DNA from: Metellina segmentata
Taxonomy: Eukaryota > Arthropoda > Arachnida > Araneae > Tetragnathidae
Assembly: GCA_947359465.1 (NCBI GenBank)
Contig: OX375878.1
Location: forward strand, 79,525,627-79,589,626
Reading direction: 5' to 3'
DNA: 64,000 nucleotides
The position numbers were made by a program, and so were the translations under genes. Shown piece after piece: positions 11,046 to 24,091 of this stretch. Below the pieces are notes generated by a model, which was not told the DNA's origin, ran no database searches, and worked only from the letters and a program-made list of their open reading frames with translations. Within the stretch, counting starts at the first letter, position 1; the number at the start of each line of letters is the position of its first letter.

Positions 11046-14000
11046 CTGAGAAGAGAAAACACTCGTATCAGAGTCACAGAGGGAATTTACCTCTCGGTTT
11101 TTCCCTTTTGAGCTTTCCTAAAAATCCCCATCTTCCAGCAGTTTTTCGGCGGTTTATGACAAGTCGTATTTTTTTCTCTCCTTTCCCTCATTTGCATTAT
11201 TCATTTGAAACAAGCATGAAAGCATTGAAACTAGGTGGATTTTATGTGCTCATATAATTGGATATTCTGTTTGTTTTTAGGTTGTGATGATATCGTCAGC
11301 TAGCAAGGAAAACAAACTTGGTAAAAATTTTCAAGATATTATTTTCAAGGTTGTATAACCCAGAATGTGGAATGAATCTTCATAAACAAAGACAAAGTGG
11401 TCATAGACAGATAATGACGTCAACTAAGTCATTTTTATGTGCATTAAAATTAGACTTCTCCTCATTCCATAGAGAGTAGAATTTTCCCCTTTCGTTTTGT
11501 CAAAACTGTTTTATACCAACATTGTGTGTTTCAGTTGTTAGCGATTATTGTACAATATTCAATCATTTTTTAAAAATAGGTCACAAATATCAGAGATTTG
11601 AATCTTCCCTTGGTGTATTTCTCTCTGCTGTGTCAGTAAAGCTTCCTAAGTGTGTGTATGTCCATTCACTGGACATTGTTTGATCAAATGTGCCCATTGC
11701 CCCATAAAGTCAAAGAAACCTATTAATGTCTAGATTCACTGTCGAGGTCAACTATTAATGTCATATTACGTTCTAAGAAAGTTATAATACCTAAAATTTT
11801 CAATAACTTTCAAGGAATAACTTGTAACACAGACAGCATTTCACTTGGGAGGTAGCCCAAAGTTAGAAATACTATTTTTTCCAACTGAAGAATTAAACCT
11901 TACTGGATTTTAAAAAGCTTTAAAAAAAAGTTAAATATATTTCGCGACTATATTTATATAATTTTTTAGTAGATAATTACATAGCATTGAATGTGATTCA
12001 TTTTAGTTGGATTCGAGAACACAAATCATCATTTTGCATCGGTTATATTCTCCAGATATTTATAACTACAAAATTAATAACATTAAATTTGTATTCAAAT
12101 CCTGTGTTTCTCGAAATTCACTCTTTATTTCTCTTTTTTAAAGCATTGATATGATATGTTGCTTTTTCCAATATGTTAGGCAGTTTTGTATAAGTATGAA
12201 AAAACAAATGAACTATCTTCGTGGTTTCATATTTCTAGTAAATTATAGTGAATTAGTTGCCTATTATATTATAGATAACTAATTCATCTACAGTGGGTGA
12301 TCAAATTATGAGAGCCACCTTTATGAACTACAAATTTGTGCACTTTATCCTGTTATTATCAAAAAGATAAGCTGTTTGCATTGATTTTTTTTTATTTTTA
12401 ACTTTCTTGTTTGACAAATTTTTAATAAATAGTGGGCAGTACTGTTGTTTTTGTATCTTTTTCGTGTTGTCGCCATTCATTCTTAAACAAAACTGAAACA
12501 CTATTTTTGCACTGACTCCAATAGTTTGATCCCTCACTATCATAACGGTTATTTTGTTTCAATCTCCCACGAATGCTTTGAAATTTTTAGTTCATCATTT
12601 GTAATACATATAAAAAATAGGAAATCGACGCTTTGGGAGGGTTCCGTAGTCCTCCTTGGTGTCCAAAGGGAACAGCAAGGTTAGAACTTTTATGAAAGCT
12701 CTTATATTTCCATGCAGTAGACACGAACCAAGTAAGGATGGGAGAGAGCACAAGATTACTTTTGACCTTGCGATCAAGGTCAATCTTTTTGGCGAAAAAT
12801 TGTAATTAGTGAAATTGGAGACATTAAGAAGGAAATTCTGTAAAACGATAGTTTTTACTTTTCGTATTTTAATCTGTGTAGGCAAAACAAGGTGCTTTCT
12901 TTTTAATATTTATTAATTCAAAAACAAGACAGAAAGAAATGAGAACTTGTAGATGAGGGAAAAAGAACCTGTTATTAGAGAAAATATCAAAGTCCATTGG
13001 AGTGAAGCAATGAATGTTAGACATCGAGATATTACACAGGAAGACAATGGGTTGTATGGTACAAAAATTCGTTAGATTTTGTTGTAGTTTTGTGCTTTCG
13101 GTGAATAAGCAGTCAAATGAATAGATGTTTTGTGCACTTTGAGGGCACTTTTAACCCTCTATGTATCACTAAATTTCCAAGAAGTGTAGTATTTTTTTAA
13201 ATTCCACAACACAACTAATGACTAATTGATCTATTGGTTGAAAGAATCCATTGATTCCATAAACCTTTAGAAAGATGCTGTGGGTCATTTCCTTAGAATA
13301 TGTTTCCTTAGAATAGATCCTTTCCTTAGATTAAATTCCTTTGAAAAGTTTCTATTCCTTGTTTGATCAAAATTGGTTATAAGTCATGAAGACATAATGC
13401 AGAAGGCAAAGTGAAATTGTGCGTATGATCCCTTCAGGGGTTAAACAAGGGATTTCTGAATGAAGAAAATAAAAATAAGTTTGAAATTTTTCTCTTTTAT
13501 CCCAAACGTATGACATATAACCTAAAAACTCTCTAACCAACCCAAAGTACTATCTTCATACAATAACATACAATGGAAAAGGAAAAATCTTGAAAAACAG
13601 AAAACCCTGGAACATTTGAAATAATTTTTCCAATTTTATAAACCATAAAATATAAGCTATAAACTAACCAACAAATCTTGTCTTTGAGTATAGCACATAT
13701 TTCTACTTCTTTTACTTGTGTATAAACGTTCTGAAATACAAAAAGATTTCCTCACCGTGTTTCAATATCAGTTCAAACATACGAAAAGAATTCTACTAAT
13801 ATCTTTGCGATTTCATTACCGATAGCATGAATATGACGCAAGGCATTTTGGAAGAATGTATCTAGGCGACACGTTCTTTAAAACAAGATAATTTCAAGAG
13901 GTAATCAAAGCAAAATTGCCGAGTTGTTTAAGTGTCCACCGTATTGTAATGTGTTCCTTGTTTAATTAGTATGTAATTAAATAAGCAGTAGATATTTTTT

Positions 14001-14102
14001 TAACTCAGCATTGCTTTACCAAATTGAGGTGATATCTGTTATACTCACTTAATTTTTAAAATACTTATTTCCATATATCTTTTTTGAATGGTGTCATTTT
14101 GC

Positions 14103-14460
14103 GGTATCGGAAAACTGGAGAGACTAAACGAGAAAACGTTGAAGTGTAAGATCCAGAGAAAATGGAATATTTATTTTCATTTCTTCATCCAAAACTTTTT
14201 ATCCCAAATCCACAAATGTAAAATTTATTTTCTTCCATAAATCCAAAAACTTTACATTTAAATTCATAAATGGAATATTTATTTTAAAATATAAAAAATT
14301 AAATTTCATCCACAAATTCAAACATTTTATCCCAAATCCATAAAAAGAATATTTATTTTATTAAAGATCTATTTATTTTGTTGTGAGTTTGGGATATGGA
14401 AAACTTGTGTAGACTAAACGAAAAAACATTTTTAAGAAGTGCAAAATCCATAAAATGCAA
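14103..14460. repeat. Local imperfect tandem duplication, AT-rich
   Basis: A ~65-bp block with the words gactaaacga and aaaacatt/aaaacgtt occurs at ~14103-14167 and again at ~14391-14460 in the same orientation. Between them, 14160-14370 holds three or four diverged copies of a unit built on AAATCCA(C/T)AAA and GGAATATTTATTTT. Divergence is high, so this is an old local expansion. Confidence 0.6.
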
Positions 14461-16030
14461 TACATAAAAAGGATTATTAAAAGGGACAGCTGAACAGATG
14501 TTATGGCTCACAAAATAAAACATCCACAGGTCGAAAAGAATGAAGTTCACCAGTGAAATTACTGGTATATGACAACAGAAAAATTAAACAGTACGAGATT
14601 GAAGCTTACATTAAAAGCTTACCCTATTCCTGCATACTATGAAGAAAATAAACGAAGTTCACTCAAAATGAATTGATGTAAAAAAATGCATATTTCTTAA
14701 AAAGCTTGGGAATAAAAAGCTAAATTATATTCATTCAATAAAAAATAAAAATAGATTGAATACTCATCAACATTGACTAATGTTCACGGAAATTCTTGAA
14801 CAAATATACTTCATTTTAAAAAAATTCAGGAAAAACGTCAAAAATCATCTTTATATTACTGCAGCTTTTCCGTAACAATGGTTTGGGAAAGACTATTTCA
14901 AAGGGAAAAAACACATAACATCCAGTAGGTTCCACGTACTATATTAATGAATATTATTTATTATCAAACCATAAATAAATTGAGAAGGTACTAGTAACAG
15001 AAATAAAATACTTACTCTTTGTGTAATGGAAAATATATGGTACAATTCACACATTTTGAACTTTAAGGTATCCTGACATGTGCAAGACCCTTTTTTTAAT
15101 GAGGTGTAGAAGCATTTTAATAATAATTTTATGTTTAGTGTTATTAAACAATAGCATTGGACTATAAATATTTAAAATACATATTAATAATTTTGTAAAA
15201 ATTATAATAAATTAAATTTTAAAGAAATTTGCCAAAAACTTCAAATGCGCAACATGAAAATCTATTCAACCAATTTGAAAAATGATGCTACTAAAATAAG
15301 CTAAATGCATTTTTCTAGGAAATGAACTAGAATCGAAAGGGTATTTAAATAAAAAAAAATTTACAAGCTATAGAAAAATGAATATAAGATTTTTGATAGT
15401 TTTACAGTCCTATTTCTGAATTTGATACATATGATGTATTTTGATGCCATAATTTGAAACCTTTTCAACTCAGCATAATTATTCTAGTTCATTCACTAGA
15501 CAACATTATAAAGAACAAGTTCACAAAATTTTACGAAAATCCATCAATACCTTTTAGCGTTATAACATTAGAAATGAGGAAATAATGCAAAAATATTAAT
15601 TTAGAGTAAAAAGTAGTTTCAAGCGCATCGTTTGCTCTCTCTTGCTTTTACTGTCTTGCTTTTACTGTCTTGCTTTTAACATTTTGTTCCTCACTTCTCT
15701 TAAAAATGTTCACAATATTTCCAAAAGCGAAATCATTTAAACATTTGAGAAACCTTTCTAAAATTACATTTGCAAAAGGAGTAAGTTTCAAATAAACTAT
15801 TTTGACAGGTTTTTGGTCTTTCAATGATTATTTCCGGTGTTTTCAATCTTACTTCCGGTTTTTATCCCGACTTGATTAATATCTTAATATTTCTTGAACT
15901 AATTAATTTAGAGAAAAAATCTAATGTACTTTGTAAAGTCAAATACATACTCTATCAAAAACTTTTTGGGGAATTTTTGGTCAAAAATGACATTTTCAAC
16001 GTGTTTGGATATCTTAAACAAAGAAGTAGC

Positions 16031-16688
16031 GCCCCGTTCACATAAGGTGTTTATAACGCGCGTTTGGCGAGGCTTCGAGGTCCTCTTTCCGTAAACATTA
16101 AATTATGTTTTTTTTCATTCCTCTAATTCAAGCTTCTATCTTTGCGATCGTTGAAGATGGAGTGAAAATTTCAACGGATTTGAAATTTGCGGAAAATGTT
16201 ACACCAGTTCGATACCTTAAATGTGATTTTCTTTAAATAAATAAATACTTAATTATGTAATAAATAATTAAATAATCAAATGGTAAATAATTAAATAATC
16301 AAATGGTAAATATTAAATAATAAATCTGATTTGAAATCAAATTACATTTTACGCCTGATCGATACCAAAAAGAGATTTATTATTTAATTATTCACCGTTT
16401 GATTATTGAACTAGTTATTACATAATAAATTTTTTATTTATTTAAAGAAAATCACATTTAAGGTATCAATCTGGTGTAAAATTTCGAATCAATGTAAAAT
16501 TTTCCATTTGTTTTGCGATTTGTAACATTTTTCGCAGATTTCAAATCCGTTGAAATTTTCACTCCATCTTCAACGATCGCAAAGATAGAAACTTGAATTA
16601 GAGGAATAAAAAAAAACATAATTTAATGCTTAAGAAAAGCGGACCTCGAAGCCTCGCGCGTTGAAAATGCTTCGTGTGAACATGGCTT
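16031..16688. mobile_element. Foldback element with ~290-bp inverted arms
   Basis: The left arm (~16031-16320) and right arm (~16370-16688) are reverse complements with modest divergence. Shared blocks include gcgaggcttcgaggtcc, attaaattatgtttttttt, tctatctttgcgatcgttga and taccttaaatgtgattttct. The right arm has an extra ~50 bp near 16480-16530, and the centre is (TAAATAAT)-rich. The outer ends resemble one another loosely (gccccgttcaca versus gccatgttcaca on the opposite strand). No clear target duplication or transposase was found, so the superfamily is open. Confidence 0.8.
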
Positions 16689-19600
16689 AAGTCTTCGCAA
16701 TTGTATAAATAATATCGAAATGTACTTTTTGAATCCAGCAGCATTAAATCATAGAACGAATTACGAAAGAAAAGAAGACTGAATAAAAAAGAAAAACGTG
16801 CCATTGATTACAGATCGATATATGATTTCTTCGGCATTTTGAATGCTTTTAAACACAAATATAAAAGGAAATCGGGAAATAAATCTTGCGAATTAGCGAA
16901 TACTAAAGGAAAATGCTATTCTAGATACTAAACCGTAGAGCTATAAACCAAACCTAAGTAAAAGTACCACCACACAAATCAGTTTCATTAAACCTTAATC
17001 TATCCCAAATTGCATTTTATTTCAAATATGTGATTCAATAGATTATTTTAAATTCGGGCAATTTTCTTTTAACTGTAAACAACAATAGCCACAAGGTGCA
17101 TAATAGGAGATAGAAATCCGCAGACGGACCTTTGGTTTTATTAGTCCTTGTTAAGATAGTATGTTGAAGTTTACACATTACTGTGACATTAGCTCAGGAT
17201 CTATATACAAAACTCTGTAGCATTAATAAATAAAATATACATTTTTATTAGAAACAAATAGCTATGAACTATTGATTTGCAAAAGCACGTGTGACGGTAT
17301 TTCGGAGATACAAATTTCTTCAATTCTGATTTATGTGAAGAATATGGTAAATGTGAAAGTAAAGTTCACTGAAAAGAGAATGTAATCGAAGCTGAAAAGA
17401 AAGCATGCTCTGTCACCATAATTCCCTAACCATGAGCACGTTATTTCATTCAGGTAAATTTATAAACAGTTGATGTGAATGTGTTTTTATCTTTATCATG
17501 TACATGTGATCTATGTAATGGAAATGAATAAAAATCGTTATTAGTTTTATTTGTCGCTTTTTTTTTAAATAATTGTTTGTCCTATTAAATCATGATTATA
17601 TCAATACATCCTCCTGAAAAACCTTAAAACTGCGTCGGCTAAGAAAATAATTCGTTTTATATAAATTTCGAAACAAGGTTAAAAGATTGAAAATGTGTAT
17701 CTAACGTTGATTCATCTGGTAAACGCTGCAAAAATCCTCAACGATCCCTATTTAAATAACGACATTAATTGATAAACGTTGTTTCTAGATGTTTGTGTTT
17801 TCTACGCATTCTCTCTCAGTAGTTCCTGTATAAATGTCACTTCAAATCGTATAAAATTGCTAGATGCTTTGAGAAGCGTCTTAACGCATACAGGAACGTG
17901 TAAATTCTAATTTCTTAACGACTTAGTTTCGAATCTACGGGGGTGGGGTAGGTTTGAAAAAGTTTATTTGCAAGACATATGTTAAAAATCAAGAAAAAAT
18001 GCGAAGTCAACAGATCGAAATTGAATCAAAATAATATAATTTATATTTATTCAATATTGTTTCCAAGACAGAGAAAATCAAATAAAGAAACGGTATAAAT
18101 AAGGACATATTTTAAACATAAAAAGTTATTTGTGGCAACATTTGAAACAAAAACATGTTAATTTCTCTGTAAATGCCAAAGACTATTGTTTGTGTGCAGA
18201 TAACTATTACTTCAAAAAAACTTTCCATGGAGCAAGTACATACTTATTTTAAGTATGACACGGCACCACATCAGCTTTATAACCACCGCCACCCTATTTT
18301 GTCGCTGAACTTAGTTTACGCACTACTTAAACACTAATTAGCGCATGCGTACTAGCGAGGATTTCGCGACTGAGCTATACTTAACTGGATACCTCTCTAA
18401 ATGGCATTGAGTTTTCATTGTTTTAGCAACGTATTACAATGCGTTACTACTATTTATTTTCGAGCAGCTCAGGTTTTCTATTAAGTCACTGGAATACTCC
18501 TTTCTAAAAAAAAAATACCTTATTGGAGCCCAGAAAAATCCCTATGATATATCATCCGGGAACACAGCTGCGTAAATATAAGAAATCCACTAACTTTACC
18601 CATTCTTTTTTAAGTGCTTAGAGACGATGAACAGTTGAGGGCCATGCAAAACAGAACCAATGATGAATGTTATTACGAACGGCGCAATTTTGAAGAAAAA
18701 AAACTTTAGTTTCAGAATTTATTTAATTTTGGTTCAGTTCCCTCTATCATTGCGTAAATAATCGCACCCATTGAATAATTTGATTGTTCTTAACTATTAA
18801 GCCATCGCGATGGCGATTTAGAAGATAGTGAGGTCCAAAATGTGTGTGTTCTCATTTTCTAAGAATGAGTGAAAAAATTCTGTATTTACTAGCAAAAGAA
18901 AGGAAATTGAGATTTACCATCCTTGGTTCTCAATGACAGATGATAAATAGTGAACTTTTATCGAACATACAGACCTACAGATTTGGTATTACGAATCAGA
19001 TGAGATTTAGGTCAGATTTGAAGGAAATCGAGGTTGAATTTCAAAAAGTAAAAGTCGTGTTTTTTGCACAGTCTGGAAATTGGTTAACAAGTTATCGATA
19101 GAGTAGATTTTAATCGGAAATATTCGGGAACATGAATGATATGTAAATAGAGAACACTGGGAATGCTTTAAAAATAGTTGGCTCCAAAGTTAACCTTTGT
19201 TAATAATTTCATTTCCATTAAGATACTCGATGAACTCAATTCTTCCAGCCTAGAATTTAAAATTGTTTACAATGTCCAGCAGGTAAAATAATAGTTTTCA
19301 GTCGAAATCGGTGAACATTGTGAATTTTACAACTCTTGTAGTGGATCTTTCAGCATTTTCAGCTGCGTATGGACAGAATTTAACCTGAATGCATACTTGT
19401 TTATCAGTATGTACTTAGTTTTTATTTTAATTGTTTACCGTTTAAACGTTAATCCCGCGAAAAATGTACCACTATGAAAATGAGTCAAAGGAATAAACAG
19501 ATCTAAAGGGGAGGAACACTGTGGAACCTTTCTGCAAACGAAAACCGAAACGGTTCTGAAAATATGATTGCAGTGGTGGGTCCGATGCAAGTTGAGAAAA

Positions 19601-20514
19601 AACATTCCACTAGAGTCTCAACTTTTCCTCTTCCCGAACTCCGAGTGCGCAGAAAGTCAAACCAATAAATAAAATGGGGTGATAACATTTTTCTGAGGAG
19701 CTGTCATGGGTCGTTAGAACCGTTGCTTTTTTCCCTTCCTCACTTAAAAACGCAAGACGCGTTGGATAAGAAATTCATGTTTTTTTATTCTACTGTTGTT
19801 TTAACACATGGCTTCATGTGAAGCATCAACATTCCCAGTACGGCAAGCCTAAGGTATTCACATTTATCTGGAGCATAAAGAATGTTCTGTATTGTTTTTA
19901 TAAAAGAAGGAAACTGATGTACTTTTATAATCGAGAAAAATATTCCTCTTATAACTCTACAGACAAAAGCGATTAAACAAACTTCATTTTACCACCAGTA
20001 TCAAATCATATTTCCAAAGCAGAGTATAGTTATAGTTATTAAACTACTAGTTACCACATTGTTTCCCCTACGAAGAGGAAGAAATGGCAAGGAAAAAATG
20101 CCCCGTTACCTAACGTCGCTTGTAATTAAAATCCAAAAGAAATGAAATCACAACATTCCCTGTGGAAGAAACGATTTTATGTATGAACTGCATATTTGTG
20201 AGATAAATCACGCTTTTCCTTGGAATTCAAAACAAAGAATTACCTACCATTTGATAATACAAAAAAAAAACAAGGTTTTTGTCAGATTGCATTTTATACC
20301 GCATTAGATTTAGGCCAGAATATTACCTCAAAATTATAACTATCGAACACTGTTTGAATAATGATGAATCGATAAACAGGTTATTATGAATCTATCATCT
20401 TCATGAATCAATAAATAGGCTCTCATGTTTCAACCAAAGATTCTATGTTTTTTTTTTAATTTGCGTATATGGCAGTTCTAACTATAAAAAAAAACTATTC
20501 AAACTGATACTTAC

Positions 20515-20743
20515 TCCTTTCATCCAAATGACATTAGGTGTTGGGTATCCATTAAAGCTAATGGCTAGTGTAACCGATTCACCTCGAAGGACAGTAACGC
20601 TCTGGGGTCCTTTCACAATTCTGGCCGGACACTCAACAGGTGACGAAACAAGTTGGAAGTCCGGTTCCAGTGTGGCAGCATTCTGTGCACTGTCTTCACC
20701 GAGGAGAGCTTCGCACTCCTCTTCAATGAGAGGGCTAGAATAC
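20515..20743 (-). CDS. MYLK: Kinase gene exon 8: linker end and first half of Ig domain 2
   Basis: 229-bp exon, acceptor cccctccacag, donor AAAGGA|gtaagt, entering in phase 2 and ending in phase 0. It encodes residues 627-703. An acidic stretch (PLIEEECEALLGEDSAQ) ends the linker, then GPQSVTVLRGESVTLAISF and YPTPNVIWMKG form strands A' to C of an I-set Ig domain with the conserved C-strand tryptophan W700. At the B-strand cysteine position there is I688 (VTLAI instead of VTLxC). Exon 9 completes the domain. Confidence 0.88.
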
Positions 20744-21392
20744 CTGTGGAGGGGTCAGTGTATCAGTTGTGTTCTAGGTTTTTGGTGAATCAGATCTAAG
20801 AGCCATCGTGTTCCTGAGTTATGAGCTGCTTACGTACACATCTCAGCAAGCCATTCCGTCTTTTCAAAAACACTTTGTTTTATAAAAGAAGTCAGGCATG
20901 TACGCACGTCCCTGTCTTCCTACAGTTCTGCACGAAACTAGATATAAGTCGCAAGTGCACATACTGTTTCCTCTCTCTCTCTCTCTCTCTCTTCATTTAA
21001 AATTTAAATTCGCAGTTCAAAATATATTTTCTTAAGAGTCCAAGTTCCTTAACGTTAAAACATTTAATTTTATAATTTAACGTTGTTGCTTGTTAATGTT
21101 TGAATAAATTATGTTTTCTTGTTAACCCGAAATGAATTTTGAGTTATTTAGAACCCGTATTTGGTACTTTCGAAAGCCAGAGGCGAAAGGCCAAAAATAT
21201 TCTGTGGATCTTCTATACAAAAATCAATGTATAAAGGGAGAAAGAGAGGGAAACTATATTAAATATTTCAAAACATACATTTTAGTTTATCAACAAAAAA
21301 AACAGTATTAGAATGAAATAACTTTAAAGATGATTCGAAATAGATCATGAGATTAAAAATAAACATTCATTTGCTGTAAATACTGTTCTTAC
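20744..21392 (-). other. Intron, 649 bp, with (CT)n tract
   Basis: The shortest coding-region intron. A pure pyrimidine tract of about eleven CT units lies near 20971-20992. Nothing else was recognised. Confidence 0.7.
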
Positions 21393-21529
21393 TTTATTTT
21401 GCCTTTGTGAGCTTTCTTGAAAAATATTAGATCAGTCGCTTCTCTGTCAGTCTTCTCTTCGGGTATCTCGTAAGATGTTACGATTTCATTTGAAGTATCT
21501 TCCAGTTCAAGATCATCGTCTTCCGGAGA
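21393..21529 (-). CDS. MYLK: Kinase gene exon 7: acidic linker
   Basis: 137-bp exon, acceptor tctttattag, donor ATAAA|gtaaga, phase 0 in and phase 2 out. It encodes residues 582-627: an acidic start SPEDDDLELEDTSNEI followed by a basic end FFKKAHKGKIK. There is no recognised domain; composition is that of a disordered linker. Its membership in the gene rests on both splice sites, the open frame and exact phase agreement with exons 6 and 8. Confidence 0.8.
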
Positions 21530-22429
21530 CTAATAAAGAGATAAATTGCTTTTAGTAGTCAATCAAGTTGTTCTTTGTAACTAATAAAACAAGAACAAGG
21601 AAAAATCACCAAACTCGATTTCAAAATCTATAAATTTAATTATATTTTACTACCAAAGAGAAAGAGCGTAAATTAAAAACGGATACCGAGATAATACAAA
21701 AAACACTGTGTGTTTATATCTTATAAACAGTAAAAAGTCTGAATTCTTGCTAGAATGCAACTTATGCAACTTATGGGAGTTATTCATTGCAACTTATGGG
21801 TGTATCACTATCAAAACTACGAGCAGTCATAACACGGATGTGTGTAGGAGAATAGGAATCCACTTTACATCATATGTTCCGGTCTAATAAACTCTCTTGT
21901 AAAAAAATACTCGTCGAGCTGTAAAATAAACCATGCAAAACTGTGAATGAATACAGTGTCGTATTTGCAAATAGGCTAAGCAGACTCCAGACGAAGGGGT
22001 AAAGTTTGGGACTTACAAAGGAAAATAAATGTTTTTAAATATTAGTTTAAAACCTATTTTTAAGATGCTATAAATTTGATAAGTTGTTCATTGCGATGAC
22101 GTCTGTTGAAAGTAGACCAGACTCAATAATTAATTTAGCAGAAGAAAATGCAGTCCGCATTAAATCGTGAACTCCTATGAGTTATCTTTCACGTAATTAT
22201 CATGAGATTGGAAACAGGGTATTTTAGGATACGTGCAAAAAGGATATATACGACCTTTTCAATACATTGGTTTGTATCTGTCAAGATTAATAATAGAGGA
22301 TAGATTCAATATTTAGCTATAAAACATGTTTCCAAAGTGGTTGCTACTGCCTCCTATGGAGTTTGACGGTATCTTGGAAAGTTCCAAGAGAAATAGTGGA
22401 TGTGGAATAACAAAAGTGGGTAACAAGTA

Positions 22430-23219
22430 GGGCAGCTTTTTTGTTGCAGTAAAAATGGTAAAAGTTGCATTTATCATTCCCTAAAGTTGCATTTGTGGAA
22501 ATAAAGTTGCATTTATTTTTGATACACTAAAATCTAAAATAAATTATTCGTAAAAAATCAAAAAGTTCAAAATATATTGACAATTTTAGTCGTGTACAAC
22601 AGAATACAATACAGTACAGTTGAATACAGAAAAAGTTGAATGGCCTATCCTTTGCCAGTAATTTCTTTAACATTGAAAAACTGCATCAGCCGCAGTCATA
22701 TAAAGTGCTGTATCGGATAGCAGAAGCGCAAAATCCTTTCGCTCAACATTCAGAGATTTTAAAACGTCATCTACAAGACAAACAACATATTGATGATCGA
22801 CATTCACTTCGCAAACTCTGCAGTCGATTACGCAAGTTTCCTCTGGGTTTTCAAGAGTGCCAACAATTGTGTTAAAAGTACCTCTTGCCATTAATTTCAC
22901 TTTTGTCTGTTAGGACGAATAACTTCTTTCCATGAACTTCTTGTTTGATCCGCAATAATTCGGCGTTTACAAGATCATACACGTGATCGAAGGGTTGATT
23001 CAAAGGGCAAAAAAGGAAATACTAATTTCATATTAATTAATTTTAAGCTAAATTTTAAAAAGTTCCAAGTGGTTGTATTTATGCAAAAAGTTGCATTTAT
23101 GTTGCGGTTATAAACTTACTTGCAATACACCCCATGTAGGAGAAATTTTGGTTTTAGTACTTAACATGCAACGTAGAACGTGTGAAAAAAAAGTTGCATT
23201 TGTTGCAAAAAGTTGCCCC
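22430..23219 (-). mobile_element. Decayed hAT-like element with DUF659-type transposase fragment
   Basis: On the minus strand, 22667-22900 encodes CRVCEVNVDHQYVVCLVDD and KSLNVERKDFALLLSDTA, which I recognise as the DUF659/hAT-type transposase domain abundant in arachnid genomes. Upstream codons in another frame (NAELLRIKQEVHGKKLFVLT, about 22907-22970) continue the same protein, so at least one frameshift separates them. Ends are roughly inverted: GGGCAGCTTTTTTG at 22430 and, on the other strand, GGGGCAACTTTTTG ending at 23219. The motif AAAGTTGCATTT recurs five or more times near both ends, resembling subterminal transposase-binding repeats. No clean 8-bp duplication was seen. Non-functional. 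Confidence 0.65.
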
Positions 23220-24034
23220 AGTAATAAGATGTTAAGCAAATTTGTTTCCTAGACATTTTTTAGACAAACACTATGGTATCACTGTAGTGGCTGACCCACA
23301 GACACTCACTACAGTATGCATCTTCGCGTGAATTATGCGTTGTAAAGTACAAGTTACAATTGGGCCAAAAATAAGATTACAGGTCGTAACAAACGAGTGT
23401 TAGCGAGTACGTATTTTCGCACTCTTTTACTGACGCAGGTTCTTACAAGTGGAGGCGGGAATCTGCATGCTTTATAAACTTTACTGCACAAAAGGTGAAA
23501 AGACTTAAATCACTGCCAGACTTACCGAATTGTGTTACGAGCAGTTATCACTTGAGTGCTCTACAAGGGAAATACCTTAGTGCTTTTTCAGGTCATCTAC
23601 TTTTTCAATAAAGGATATTATGATTAAAATAGGACTGAGAGTTTGCCAAGTGAGTATTTTTTATTTCCTCGGAAATTCTCGCTTTCAACTTTTGTAACTT
23701 ATAAAAATTTGTGAATATGATTTGACACGAATTCCATGCGAGCAATTTTATTATGGTAATAAAACATAATTCTTCATTGTTTGATATTTACTTACTACCT
23801 GGGTGAATCCTAGACGGTATTTTTAAGTACATAAATAAACCCCAATGGGAGCTTCACAGCAATGGTTTTAAAGATAAAAACATAACATAAACGAAAGAAA
23901 AAATCATAATATTGAATATTTGAGATTGGTGTTATTTTGTAACCCACAAACAAAAACACTATCAATATTAGCGTTATAATTTATGTTAAAGGTTTTGTTT
24001 CCTACCAAACTTTATAAAATTATAAAATAACTAA

Positions 24035-24091
24035 CAGTTACATAAATATTTGACTGAAATTCAAAAATTATAGTCACAGCTGCACATGCAA
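24035..24091. repeat. Copy of a short dispersed repeat (also at 390-437)
   Basis: Begins CAGTTACATAAATATTTG and continues ctgaaattcaaaaattatag, matching the segment at 390-437 in the same orientation. It may be a terminal fragment of a Tc1-like element, since the other copy lies beside a Tc1 transposase start. Confidence 0.5.

Larger units (their letters stand above)
11046..20514 (-). other. Intron, 9469 bp, splitting Ig domain 2
   Basis: The second longest coding-region intron. It holds a duplicated AT-rich block at about 14103-14460, the 16-kb foldback element and a CpG-containing patch at 18340-18370. No exon is required by splice phase and none was recognised; the many short open frames are AT-rich noise. 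Confidence 0.65.
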
